Shown: piece after piece, positions 25,266-37,309 of the stretch
Layout of the letters: every line of letters starts with the position of its first letter
Position numbering within the stretch: position 1 is the stretch's first letter
Assembly: GCA_033026295.1 (NCBI GenBank)
Contig: CM065177.1
Location: 2,163,400-2,227,399 of the forward strand
DNA length: 64,000 nucleotides
DNA from: Channa striata
Lineage: Eukaryota; Chordata; Actinopteri; Anabantiformes; Channidae
Reading direction: 5' to 3'
Notes under the pieces: model-generated
What the model was told of the DNA's origin: nothing
Seen by the model: only the letters and a program-made list of their open reading frames with translations
Databases searched by the model: none
Program-made: the position numbers and the translations under genes

Positions 25266-26419
25266 CTTATGACCAACCTGAGGGCAACAATCTATTTGGT
25301 ATGTTATGCATTGTCCTATCCATTGGTCATGAAGTGTACAGATGTAGTTTTCCCTAGAGGACCATCACTGTGGTACCATAAGATTTGTGGACTGGAAAAT
25401 CTTTACAGGTTTATACAGCACACTCAGCTTTTTTCTTTTTATTTTTACTGGATTATTATTTTAATTCTGATAGCCACACATCGGACTAGTTACACTTAAG
25501 ACACTAACAATGATAGAACGCTATCACTAACGCACTAACAACAAAGGCCGTATCGTGTTTTTAGGAAGATGCTTTAAGGGTGTCGTCATCCTCTGTCCTC
25601 CATGGTCTGCATTTAAGGTATCCCTGTCCCCTCTGTGCTCTGCCCCTGCTGAACTAAAGCTGTGAATCCTGTCAGCTCTCCAAATTGTACAGTTAAGCGC
25701 CCGCTCGACATTGTCACGGTGACACTAATGCCCGCTCAGGGCCTGGCTTTAGTCTGCCCCACCCTGGGTGTGTTAGAGAGGCGGATGAGGGGGGAAGTAA
25801 GTCATCATCCAAACTCCGCATTAACAGAGTTGTCAGGTCTGCTGAGGTGACAGGGTTTGATGGACAGAAAAAGAGATGGACCCAGGGAGAAATAAGAAAT
25901 ATGAAAGTAAGAAAAAAGAATAGTAGGAATTGAAGAGCCCAGTGAAAGACGGAGAGAGAGCGCAGTTAAAAAAGAGAGATGAGACACCACAGGGGAGAAA
26001 GGATCGAGAACAGAGAGCTTGTTGAAAGGGGACACGAGAGACAAAAAGATCAAGACAGGCAAAGGGAAAGACAGAGGAGACAGGGAGTGAAATAGAGAGA
26101 GACTGAAACAGGAAAGGGGGTTATCTGTCATTTAGTTTCAGACTGGGTCGGATGGTTGCTATGTGTGTGCTTCTGTCAAGCGTAGCATCGATATAATGGC
26201 TTATTGGATGCTTGGTCTCTGTGGCCCGGCACACTACCTCTGTTATAATGGTAGACAGTCTGCGCCTCGGATTGTGTCTTTTGGGACCCAAAAAACAAAG
26301 CTCAAGTGGTAAAGGCCCAGTGAAAAACATCCACCATCTTCATCAGTCTCTAAACCTTTTTTAGTGCATGTTCCGTATTTCAGCAGGAGTACTGAGGCAT
26401 TGTGAGTGTGTCGTGTTTT
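25266..26419. other. Unique DNA with polypurine tract, no gene seen
   Basis: About 25,860-26,115 is strongly purine-rich on the + strand (GAGAGAG, GGGAGAAA, AGACAGG units). The preceding 25,650-25,810 is GC-richer and repeat-free. No gene was supported. Confidence 0.4.
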
Positions 26420-26920
26420 TGTTTCAGGTCATTTTTCTTTAACCTACCCTGCAGTTTTTGTGCCTGACACTAACTATAGTTTTTCTTTTTAAACATACTG
26501 TAACCTGAAGTTGTTGTTCCTCACCCCACTGCAGTTTTTGTGTGTATATAACATCAAAAGATGACGCTCCTAAAGCGCCTATGACTGACGCCAAAGTGCA
26601 CCTTCAGAGTCAATATCGGACACAGTTGTTCCCAGGGCAACAAATCGTGGCGCTCCTGGAGCGTCCAATAGTTACGCCAAAGGGTATCTGTGGCATCAAT
26701 ATAATACCGCAAAGGATATACAAAGCAGCGCAATTTGACGCCTTAGACAGCATCAATATCCATCGCTGTGCGATGAGCATGGATGTGTTGGAGATACACT
26801 GCAGCTTAAACTTTCCCATGGTGACCCCCATTCATCTGTGCACTATCATGCACGCCAGTGCTTTCAGTCACATCGCTTCGGGCCTGACACAGTCTCATAT
26901 TAAGGAAGAAGCTGTTTAAA
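26420..26920. repeat. CpG-rich, repeat-like unit with GACGCTCC/GGAGCGTC motifs
   Basis: Two related lead-in motifs, CCCTGCAGTTTTTGTGCCTG and CCCACTGCAGTTTTTGTGTG, precede a block unusually dense in CpG. GACGCTCCTAAAGCGCC at 26,563-26,579 and GGCGCTCCTGGAGCGTCC at 26,649-26,666 are imperfect inverted copies of each other. A 125-codon frame crosses the block but has no recognisable domain. It is probably a young non-autonomous or foldback repeat rather than a gene. Confidence 0.35.
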
Positions 26921-29140
26921 GTATTTTATTCTGAGGGCGACTGGAATGACAAACGAATGTTATGCTGTAAAAAGGGTCAGACTTGTCAGACTTTTCCAAA
27001 ACCATATTACTTATGGGAGCATCAGTAACAGTTAAAACATTGTTAAATCTTGGCAGATTTTACGGTCAGAGCAGGAGGGAGAAGGGTATTATCCCCCCAC
27101 CCACATTCAATGCTGGAATGCTTCAAATTGTTCCACTGAACTGTTTACAACCTGGTCCAGATTTGTGAGCGAGCAACGCTGGTAGTCAGCCTGCGATTGA
27201 AACTGTCATTTCTGTTCTCATAACACTGTGAAAGTTGAAACGGCGGGAAGATGTATAGTAAACAGAAATGCCAAATTGGCAGATGAAATTTATGCTTTTA
27301 GAAGTAAAAGCCTCATTCATTTTCAGCAAAATGTGCAATATTACACATTACACGATTGTTTGTGCATGGTCCCAATTACATTTAGGATCCAGCGTGTCTT
27401 TTGGTTATTTTAGGTGTTGTTTTTTTTTTAACAAACTGTTTCACAATCGCTTCAGTTCCTGTCTGTGCATCTGATGGGCTCTTTCTCCATGGCAACCACA
27501 CCTAAGGTTTGTGGGTGTCATAGAAAGGTGGAAGTAATTCAAGTTGATGGCCATAACAAATCAGTGAATCAGTGGTGGACTGAAGGCACAATAAAACAAG
27601 GCTTTCAATAAAATTAAATTAAATAAATTAGACGTGGAACTACCATCTTTCAGGACACTAGGTATGACATTTTGTTAGCTGGCTAAGACTACGACAGGTT
27701 GTGATAACACTGGACACAAAACACAAAAACTTCAACCCTCACTGATGCTCACAAACCATTCGGTGTTTTAGTACATAGAAGAGAAAAACTGGAAATTGCA
27801 GCTGACTAAAGCCTCGTGTAAAATATGAGATTTTAAAATGTTTTTCTTTTGAACCATAGATGTCTCCTTCCATATGTGTCCTGCCCTTTGTTTAACAACT
27901 GTAGTTGTGGAGAAAATCCTCTTCCTCCATAATTTTCCATCTATACTGCACCATCTGGACATAATGTTTTCCAGTTTTCAACTCTGATCCCGGTTTCTTA
28001 CATTAGATTTAGTTAATTTTATAATTTAAAGCAGCAGTGTCAAAAAGATGTGACCCTGAATTGCAAAATGTCTTCTTTTCTTTTTTTATTTACATTTTAT
28101 TCTGAGCAATCATGTCATTTTGTATCAATGCTTAATGTCTAATTAAATAAAACATAATGAATAAAATATTGTAAATTCGCTTGAAAAAAAACATTGTTAT
28201 TTAATTTACCAATCTGTGCTGTATGATAATTTACAGTAAAGATCTGTGGTATAAAAAATAGGGTTTCCTTTCATCTACGTCTCCTAATGAAACCATATTT
28301 CATACAGTTTGACACTGTTTAGTGTTAAAACATTCCATTTTTAAACATTCCATCATTTTATAGCCAAGTCTTTACCAACATTTACATTTCTGAGTGCACT
28401 ATAGACACACTCCATAATGATTTAATAACTGAGCTGTTAAAAGCCTTCAGTCCTGTGAGGAGCAAGGAGGAGGATGTGTTGGCTACAAATGGAATAACTA
28501 GATCAATGGATCATTAAATAAGAGCACTTTGTTGAAACGTAGCCTATCACTCTTAAGTGCTGTAAATTCATTCAAAAACAAGAGATTAACTGTGTTTTTC
28601 CATTCCATGTGATATTTATTTATGCGACTTAGCCATGCTGTTGTAACCCTGCTAAACTGTAGCCCAAAGCCAACATGTGTAATATAATACGCTGAGAGTT
28701 ATTAGACTCCTTTTTGAACGTTTTAATTGCAGAAATAATGTCACTGGAATTCAAGGCTGCATTTATTGTGTGAGGAGAGTCACACAGCCAACAGATGGTG
28801 CTTTAGTTTGTGAAAGAAGAACGTGGTTTAAATTTAACCTCACGTACTTTTGCTTTTGTGAAAACTGACTGGTTCCCCTTTTACGTCAGATGTTGCATTT
28901 ACTTTGCAGAGGAGAATCTGTGATATTTTTCTCACAAGTTAATTTGTTTGCTGTGACTTGTAATGGCTGGGGTGTGAGGTCAAAACTGGTTTTAATATGC
29001 ATTGCCAAAGACACTAAGCATGCCACTATTTGAAACTGAACTAGTTCAGGGGTGAGGAATATGAAGGGGTGTTCAGAAGCTCCTGGTTCCTAAGCAGCAG
29101 ATACTGGACTGTCACACTTTCAGAGAGCGGAAGCGATTTT
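26921..29140. other. Unique AT-rich DNA, no gene seen
   Basis: Only short chance frames and homopolymer runs. Confidence 0.45.
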
Positions 29141-29690
29141 TGTGTAGTGGACTCAAGAATAAGAAATGGAATTGTGCTGGTGAGAAGTAAAGGCAGTTTT
29201 ATTTTGTTTTTATTGTATTTTAATTTTTTTTTGGAGGGTTGTGCAGGAGTGGAGAGGCGTCCAAGGAGGGAGTCGGGACGGGTTTGGAGTTCAGGTGCTG
29301 GAGAGGTGGTGGAGCAAGGGGAAGCCAGGAAGGCATCTGGTTGAGCCGGAGAGACAAGGAGCCGGGCAGAGAAGCCGGCGGTTCTGAACAGGGAGACAAG
29401 GAGTGCTCAACAAACAAGTTGCTTGCTCGAGACATGATTATTCCTTGGAACTCACATATATCGTGTAGGTTCGGAGACTATCTGGTGACTTTTGAGGTGA
29501 GGAAGACGGGTATATAAGCAGCGGTCATCGCTGTAGGGAATTAAGCGCAGGTGTGGCCACGGCCACAGCTCCAGGTACGCTTGAACACATGCTCACAAAA
29601 AAAAACACACAAGAAAGAAGGAAAGGGGAGGGAGACAGGAAGGTGAAGGAGCGGGTGCTGTGACACCGGACGTCCCCACTCTGGAAGCAC
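29141..29690 (+). repeat. G-rich block with TATATAAGCAGC, probable mobile-element derivative
   Basis: A sharp rise in G+A content at 29,230-29,400 is followed by GGGTATATAAGCAGC (29,509-29,523), GTGTGGCCACGGCCACAGC and, at about 29,657, GTGCTGTGACACC. This sequence of motifs resembles a family of fish elements with a TATATAAG box and a 'CTGTGAC' end. A bona fide promoter is an alternative. Classification is uncertain. Confidence 0.3.
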
Positions 29691-30929
29691 TCAGGACACA
29701 CAGGCTTCCATGGATACCTTGGCACAGGAACACATGCACTCTTGTGCCCGAGGCCCCACCCACCCGAGAGCCCTCAAACTAAGATATTCAAAGAGTTGCA
29801 GGCAGGCTTCCACTCTGCTCAATAACTCACCCGTGGTCAAAGTACTCTGCTTTTGCTGCTCAGTGGTTGTCACATGACTCGTCCATCTCTGTTCTGTTGT
29901 CTTTGACATCCATTTTGTGTGCTACCTCCTGTCTGACATTCTCTTCCACCATTACAATATCCATTCATTCTAAACCCGTCTCCTCTGTTGCGTGCCTCTG
30001 ATTTACTGCGCTCCACGTCGAATTCTCTGATTCTTGTGCGTCTCTGGATCTCGACACACACTGCCATCTCTCATGTCTCATGTGTCCATTCTTTCCTTCT
30101 CATGTAAGCCATCTTGTGCACTGTACACTATTTCATGTGATGTCATTGGTCATATGACATTTCTGTCAGCCATACTGGTCCCCCATAGACACAGAAAGAG
30201 TCTATGGTCCCAATGTTTGGCTGTTTATTCGGTTCCACATATCATGTATTTCCTCAGACTGACTTTTTTTTTGTAATTAAATCCTAGCCTGATTTTCTTG
30301 CCTGATTCTCTGGCTTGATTGTCTTGCTTTATTTTTAAACCACACCTAAACTTTAACTTAACCTTATACATATCCTGAAATCAGTGTATTATTTGACACA
30401 AAACTCCCTGTCATGGAATGCAATAACATCAATGCAATAAACAGGTTAAAATTTGGATCATTTAGATAAGATAATTATTTGGTGAATAAGTGGCTAAACT
30501 AGTTCTCTGATATCTGCCACCGTTTCACTGTATTCTTGCTCATGCTGACTTTTAATTTCTTGTGTATGAAGATGAGTTAAACATGGCAAATAACACGCCA
30601 GATAAGCAGCTGGGACAACAGAGAATGTCCCTGTTAGGGGATGTGAGCACAATCTTGTGAAATAGCCTTTTTTTGTCGCTTGGAGTCTGTGTTTGGATTT
30701 CTGTCATTTTGGGACTTACCTTCACTCTTATGACTGTAGGTAAATTAGCACATTTTGAATAGAGACAATAGAAAACTATTCATAAATGTTCTTCCTATTG
30801 CTGTGGCAATTTAATTTCTCCAGGGGTTCTTTCTTTCTCCTTTGTCTTCATCTCTTTTCATCTCCAATAAAATAAACAATGGGAAAATATGAGGAAATTA
30901 GTTTAAAGCAAACAAAACATATGCAGGCA
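29691..30929. other. Unique DNA, no gene seen
   Basis: No supportable coding, RNA or repeat feature. Confidence 0.45.
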
Positions 30930-31090
30930 ATCCATCCTAAGGTCAAAGGTCACTCAATTCCATCCTTGAGTCCAAATTTGAAAAACTTTTCTTAAGGTGT
31001 TTCTGAGATATCATACTGACAGGAATGTGATAGATGGCCCAGAAAACATAAAGCCTCTGGCCAAAGTTGTCACTGGGGAATAAATAAGCT
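30930..31090 (+). repeat. Dispersed repeat copy carrying a perfect DR1 site
   Basis: AGGTCAAAGGTCA at 30,940-30,952 is an exact direct repeat of AGGTCA with one-base spacing. The segment then carries GAGATATCATACTGACAGG and AAAACATAAAGCCTCTGGCC. The last of these is shared with 3.8 kb, so this belongs to the same family as the copies at 3.7 and 22 kb. Confidence 0.5.
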
Positions 31091-32134
31091 TCTGAATTAG
31101 CATGTCCATGTGGCAGATTTTTTGCAAAATTTACAGCACAGTGGGACTAAATATCTAAATCAAACTATTTAAAATGTAAATCTAATCCAACTCAGGTTTT
31201 TCAATCTCACTTGATATATTTTTGAAAAGCTCATTTTCAAGCGGGCAGAGAGAATTTACATTTTAAAAAAATGTTATGGGTTTTTTTATGACGACCATGG
31301 TGGACGTTGGCCCTGCTTGCATAACCTTTTTTTTTTCTGACACATTATACACTCCCTGTTACTTTATGACAACTTTGAAAGAACATCCTGCTAAATAAAA
31401 TATGATACACATAAATATTTGATTGTCAACATATTAACAAACTGTGACATGCGTATGAATTACAAAGAAATAGACTAAATTGGGATGTACTTAAAAAAAA
31501 AGAGACATAATAAATAAATAAATAAAATTGTTGAACCAGTGGTTATGAATTGATTGTTAAAGCAAAACTGTAACATTGCTACCTTGGAAACAGTTCTTTC
31601 CACAAAAGCCACTAATCTATTGGTATCAAAATATATTGAAATTGCCGTCTGTCCTTAGTACACAAACTATGCATTAGTCTTTTTCTTTGTCTTCTTACAC
31701 TAAACATACATGCACATGTCACATCTCACATAGGCTCATAACATTTTTTTTTTCTGTTGTGTTTTTTTTCAGTCTGAAAGATCTAATATCAAACTTCTAA
31801 AATCTAAATTTTTAAATGGCTCACAATGCAAATACTGCTGTAGTAATACAATATTAAAACATTAGAGAGTAAAAGTAAGACTAAAAAGCCCTGGATTGAT
31901 GTGATCATTAAAACGCTTCAGCAAACAATTCTTTATTAGGATCATGTGCAGATGTTCTCTCTCCCCACTTAGAGAAAACATCACTCCACTCATTTAATTG
32001 TTTCTCAGCGGATCGTTGTTGGTAAACGGAACGTTATTTTTCAGCGGTTGTAGATGATGTGCTACTTCAAAGGACTTGTGATTATATTAGATTCAGCTCA
32101 TTGTCCACCATTCATTTTCATTCATGTAATTGGG
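31091..32134. other. Unique AT-rich DNA, no gene seen
   Basis: Many short A/T runs; no coding or repeat signature. Confidence 0.45.
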
Positions 32135-33130
32135 AAAACGAACTGTACTAAGTTGCTTTAAATCTTATCTATAAGATTTTGATTTGTTCATGTTAATGAT
32201 GAGTCTTCCATGAGCACAAAATTTAGCTATGAAGTTCCACAAGGGTTCATGTTGGGACCAATACTTTTGAATATATATATGTCTCCTCTAGGCAACACTA
32301 TTAAAAAACATTCTGTAAATTTCAATTGCTACGCTGATGACACGCAGGTAAATCTATCTATGAAACCAGATGAAGTTATGTTGAAACATGTTTTCCAACC
32401 ATATCGTTACTTTAGATGACATAACTCTGGCCCCCAGTAGTACTGTAAGGTAATCTCAGAGTCATTTTTAGCTTTAGCTTTAGCTTTCAAGCTCCTCTCC
32501 TGTGGAACCAGCTCCCAGTCCAAGTTCGGGAAGCAGACACCCTCTGTACTTTTAAGACTAGGCTCAAAACCTTCCTCTTTGATAAAGCATATAGTTGGTT
32601 ATAGTCATGCTGCTATAGGCTCAGACTGCTGGGGGACTCAATGCACAGAGCACAGAGCCATTTATGTCTTCTCTTCCCTCTCTTCTCTCAGCCCACATTT
32701 AAATGTCACCACTGTTTGACATTAACTGTGTGTCTTCTTTCTCTCATAGTTGTGCGTAGTTGTGTTCCCGTATTCAGGTGTCCCCGGATTTGGCGCTGTG
32801 TGTCCTCCAGTGCGCAGCTACTGGTCCTAACAACCTGCTCAATGTTTTGTTGTTGCTTTTGTTGCTCTGTTCTTTTCTCTCTCCACTTTCCACTCAGCCC
32901 AACTGGTCAAGGCAGATGTCTGTCCACCCTGAGCCTGGTTCTGCTGGAGGTTTCTTCTGTTAAAGGGAGTTTTTCCTCTCCACTGTTGCCTATAGCTGCT
33001 CAGGGGGGATTTGTTGGGTTTTCTCTAAATGTCTGTATAGTCTTGACTTTATATTGTAATGTGCCCTGAGATGACTTTGTTGTAAATTGGTGCTATATAA
33101 ATAAAGTTAAATTGAATTGGTTTGAATTGA
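32135..33130 (+). mobile_element. L2-clade LINE, internally deleted, with 3' end
   Basis: In order: part of the reverse-transcriptase domain (about 32,150-32,400), a jump to the extreme C-terminus of ORF2 (32,490-32,600), then the 3' region with TGGAGGTTTCTTCTGTTAAA. The terminus TATATAAATAAAGTTAAATT ends in TTGAATTGG. The jump removes a few hundred coding bases. The tail identifies the + strand as the sense strand and shares the terminal block with the copies at 14.9, 22.3 and 55.2 kb. Confidence 0.8.
32155..32600 (+). pseudogene. L2 LINE reverse-transcriptase fragment
   Basis: VPQGFMLGPILLNIYMSPLG corresponds to the conserved 'VPQGS.LGP.LF..Y..PLG' motif of LINE reverse transcriptases. YADDTQ, at about 32,330-32,347, is the catalytic Tyr-Ala-Asp-Asp motif that binds metal ions. 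The frame stops at 32,417-32,419. After a deletion, sequence equivalent to 'WNQLPVQVREADTLCTFKTRLKTFLFDKAY' in spirit continues in a broken frame to about 32,595. The endonuclease domain and most of the polymerase are missing, so it is inactive. Confidence 0.75.
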
Positions 33131-34679
33131 AGAGAATTGTCTTTAAGCAGACTACAGGTACAGAGCAATGAAATGCAGTTAGCATCTAACCAAAGGTACA
33201 ATCTGGGTATGTTACTAGATTATAAACCTTTTCACCATTACCACATGTCCTTACTATTTTACAGTAAATGCTTACAATTTTGTGGGCTACCCAGCCACTG
33301 ACAAGTTATGTCCCATGTCCCACGATCAAAGGATGTTGGGAGTTGAACCTCACCGGTGCCATAGGGTTACACCGTCTTCGTGTATTGTAAGGGATAACCT
33401 GGGATCCGTGGTGTGTGTTGGGGCAATGGTGATTGACAGCCCTGTTAGACATTGTCCCGGTGGTTAGGGGGTTCACTTAATGCTGGAACTGTGACATGCA
33501 GCACGAGGTATCGTGTGTTGGATTAGTTGGTTCTGCACTGAACGTTTCTACATTGAGTGTGACCATGAGAATGTTTTCACACAGAGAGAAAGCGACAGAT
33601 GCCACCAAGACAGCATAATGTCCCACATATGGTGTACCGAGTGTGCTAAGACATGAAAACTAAAGGAAACTGAGCAAGAAAAAGAAAGATGGAGAAAGGG
33701 GAAGGAAACTGAGGTCAGTGCGCAGTCTGTTGCTTGGGCCTAATTAGTTTGCTCACAGAGTACTCAGTGATGGAGAGATGGAGGGAGCAGTGGAGGACGA
33801 GGACGGCAACAACTCAAGTAGAATTCTTTGGCAGATTTACTACGGAGCTTCTCCCAAAGACACAGCTAATAAAACTATATTAAATCCTGGTGTTCCCGCT
33901 AAGCATTTGGAAACTGTGATTGTAGCAGTTTTGTGGCCGAAATGGTAGATCAGTGAGAAAAGACATGTGCAGGGCGGACGTTAGGAGCCAGGAGAAAAAC
34001 TGCCGGGTCTTAGTCAGTGTAGCGTTTAATGTACAGCAGGGAAAAAAAGGAAATTGGGAGCAGGAAGACAGTTACAGAGTGCTGGTGTGGAGAGACACAG
34101 AGGGGAAAATAGAGAGGAAATAAATTAGGTCTGCTTGGTCATGTATGGTGTGATGTGAAAGGAGCCAAATCAGCAGCATTACTCCCTTCTGGGAAGAGGG
34201 AGGTGCTGGAAAAAACCCACTGTAGCCTGCTTTTAAAGAATAAACTGTACCTCGACCTGCGAAGCGTACCCTACATGATGCCCACCGTTCTGTTTTTCAA
34301 ATCACGCACATGCTCCCGCATGAGAATCCACCTATACATACATACACAATTTTAAAGATGGTTTGGGAATAGATGTTTGAAAGGGGCAGGTAGGAGACAG
34401 ATTAAAAAAGAAAGAAAGAGTCCTGTCCAAGCACAGGATGGCAGCTCACAGTTTGAAAAAGCCACTTTATTGTAACATGATGGTGATCCCTGCACTTAAA
34501 ATCAAAGGACAGAGCCGCAAAATTTGACTGCTTTAGGAATTGCAGTTCTTTTTGTATTTATTTTAGCAGGAAGACCGAACTGGAATAAAAAGTTTGTGGC
34601 CAAGACATGCAGCTACACAAAGTTTCAGTTTCTTAAATATTCCAAAATAAAATCATAATAACTAAGAGTATTATGAATT
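33131..34679. other. Mostly unique DNA, no gene seen
   Basis: At 33,452-33,475 CCCGGTGGTTAGGGGGTTCAC looks like a tRNA A-box region. No matching B box follows at the right distance, so a SINE or tRNA cannot be called. A purine-rich part lies at 33,585-33,720. No gene was supported. Confidence 0.4.
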
Positions 34680-35060
34680 CTACTATTTACTGCAAAAGAG
34701 TGTCTGTCAAGAAAGCCACTGATGTCAGGGTTAGAAAAATGACGGATGTGCGCTCAGACACAGTTTGTGCTAAACCCTAACCAGCTGTTGTACCTACATA
34801 AAAACACAACCATAAAATGATTTAACATTGCAGTCACACAAACTGAACATTGTACAGCAGGATCATATATTATGATTTTGTTAAACTAAAATCAGTTGTT
34901 TTTTATTGATATGTTCAGTATCATCACATTTGAAACTCACCAGTTATGTTACATGTCAACATTTTCTCAATATGTTCACACAAAACATAACGTGGTTAAA
35001 GTTGTATTTCTTGAGAAAACGTAATTGCGTTTGCATTAATTGTATAATAATGTAATTTTT
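34680..35060 (+). repeat. Unclassified dispersed repeat, copy 2 of 3
   Basis: Shares with copy 3 the order AACCAGCTGTTGTACCTAC, GTACAGCAGGATCATATATT, TTATTGATATGTTCAGTAT, CAGTTATGTTACATGTCAAC and a terminal AAACGTAATTG. Copy 3 has AGCTGCTGTACCTGCC, GTACAGCAGGATAACATATT, TTATTGATATTTTCAGTAT, TTATGTTCCATGTCAAC and AAACATAATTG. Divergence is high, consistent with an old family. Confidence 0.6.
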
Positions 35061-36428
35061 AGGACACTTGGTTAAATTAAGACGAGCAGTTAGACACTCA
35101 CAACCTCGGGCTAAAGTCGGGGCTGATTGTGGGCTGGCTTAACCGGGCGTTCACATCCTCTTACTTTGAAATGGAAAATTTGGTCAAATATAATATAAAA
35201 TTTATGGTATGCACAACACATTGCACAATACTTTCATGCAAACTTAGCCCTACAAACTAATATAATAATGTTGCTCGTTCATTTGTTACAAATAAAATAG
35301 TTCAAGAGAAATCATAATTATAGTGCACAGGGCATTTTTTTCCATGCCCCAACATTAAACTTCTACTAAAGGACATTTATGTAGCTGCATTAAATATTAT
35401 GTTAATGAAAGACAATCTGTTTACCTCCTTTGTGATAAGTTGCTGCAGTCTAGCAATACTGTAGCTGCACAGGTGTGGTATTCAGTGTATTTCTTCTTCC
35501 ATCTTAACTTATTATGCAGTTAAGTTTCAATGTTGTTAAGAGACTAGATTCTCAGTTTTAACACGTTAAATCACAGCGCTATACACACAAGTCACCGCAC
35601 TTTCAGTTTTCATTCTGTTTTGTGTACAATTGCTTCATGTCAGGAGGAAATTTGCCATGTTTTAATTTTCACTGGAATCAAGACACTCCCAATTAGCTCA
35701 TAACCAGCTGTCGCTGAACTCCATCACAGCATATCTGCATAAAGTTCAACTTTCTTTAAGTCCCTGTCGAGTTGCTAGGAAACATCTGTGTCCAATCAAG
35801 TGGGGCGTACTGACTGACTACGCCAGGTGGCCAAGGGATTTGTCCTCAGTAATTCCAGATACAATGTGTTTGTTTATTATATTTTATTCCTAAACCTAAC
35901 CTAACCAGACTTGATACTGGTTGGACACACTGTGTCCACTGCTTTGCAACGTAAATTCCATAAATAAATGTACTGTTGTGCCTCATCCATTTGTTCTCTA
36001 CAAAAACTAATCCTGACTGCAGTTTCGTTGGATAGGAATGTCTTGTTAGACAGAGTGTGGCGGCTGAACCCGACAAAGATATTGCAGATGACCTGAGTTT
36101 CTTTAGTGCGTTTTGTGCTTCCCTCTGTGGCAGACAGGGTTGATTGGCAAGAAGAAATAAAAAAAATAAATGAATAAAAAAAAACAGCCCTTTACCACCT
36201 GGGCAGGAAATGAAGCGACACAGAGGAGATAAGGCAGACACACCTGTGAGCAGGGGGAGGGGAATTCAATTAGCCGAGTAGTGTGGATAAGAAGACAAAG
36301 GAGTGAGCAATATGTGAAGATATGTTTGTTAGATTTTTTTTTACTTTAATTCATGTTCTGAGTCATAATGTATAAATACACTGAAGGGAAACTTCCATAG
36401 TACGTGAAGGTTAAAAGAGAGGTGGTAG
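35061..36428. other. Unique DNA, no gene seen
   Basis: A 131-codon minus frame at 35,846-36,241 has no recognisable feature and unremarkable composition. I regard it as chance. Confidence 0.4.
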
Positions 36429-36568
36429 TTCACGGACAGGCTGACTTACTTGGACCTTGATGGAGACCCTGTGGACTGGGACTGTGCGGATCCCTGCAGT
36501 GAGCTGGTTGGTGGTCACTGTCCCTCACTGGACATGGCTGATGGCTTCCTCCTTGTTGCAGTAGCAAG
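36429..36568 (+). other. Possible exon (open segment ending in consensus donor)
   Basis: The frame is open for 140 bases and includes YLDLDGDPVDWDCADPCSEL. It ends exactly at CAAG followed by GTAAGT (36,569-36,574), a perfect splice-donor core. The upstream limit is a TAG stop at 36,426-36,428, and no strong acceptor precedes it. CTTCCTCCTTGTTGCAG just before the donor is also acceptor-like. I do not recognise the peptide. It could be a coding exon, a lncRNA exon or chance. Confidence 0.2.
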
Positions 36569-37309
36569 GTAAGTCTCTTTCTTTCTTGACACTTCTCCAG
36601 GCTCCATCCCATCAATTTCCCTTAAACCCTCAGTCTCTTTTCATCTACCTTAAGATGGCGATACACCATTCACCTCATTATTCTCACCCACACACACTTA
36701 CACAAAACCATACTCACCTGAGCTGAACTCCAGTGGACTGAGATGAACCAAACCTGACTCACATTCTCATCACTTGCTGTAATCCTCTGGGCATTTGGTG
36801 GATGGACTAAACTTGAGCTGTTTTGTTGATTTTGTGTTAACCTGCAATTGAAATAATTTGTGTTGGTTATTATTTGATGTCCTATGAAACAAAGTTTTTA
36901 ATTGGGCTGAAGATCTAAATTCTTTTCAGGATTTACTTTAACTGTTTTAAGTGACAGAATTAACCTCTCGATTATTCTCTTGTCAGGTTAGCTGCACAAA
37001 ACCTCATGCTTGCCTTTGAGAAAGACCTGAGGGTCAAAAACATTAATTAGCCCTGACCATTATTTATTTGATTGCTGAAAATGATTTTTAAATTTCTGTT
37101 GGAATTCTGTGGCTCAGTTTGTGACACTCCAGTTAGAAACCTATTTCAGTATATACATGGCATTTATTAAATAAAGCACCGTAAATTGTTGGTAGGGATT
37201 TTTAGAATAAAGCTCCATTAACCAATGTCCAATCTGTATATATTTAAATTCAACCCTGTCTCCAAAAACTGAATTGGTATACAACTAAACTGTAAACACG
37301 CTTACATTT
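36569..37309. other. Unique DNA, no gene seen
   Basis: AT-rich sequence with no coding or repeat signature. Confidence 0.4.

Noticed and set aside
32641..33069. 142-codon + frame
   Set aside because: It lies in the 3' region of an L2 LINE and recurs in other copies, so it is not a host gene.
33452..33520. A-box-like GGTGGTTAGGGGGTTCAC suggesting a third SINE
   Set aside because: No B box at the proper distance and no recognisable SINE body or tail.
35846..36241. 131-codon minus frame with a hydrophobic N-terminal run
   Set aside because: The hydrophobic run comes from an A/T-rich tract. There is no family resemblance, no conserved composition and no gene context.
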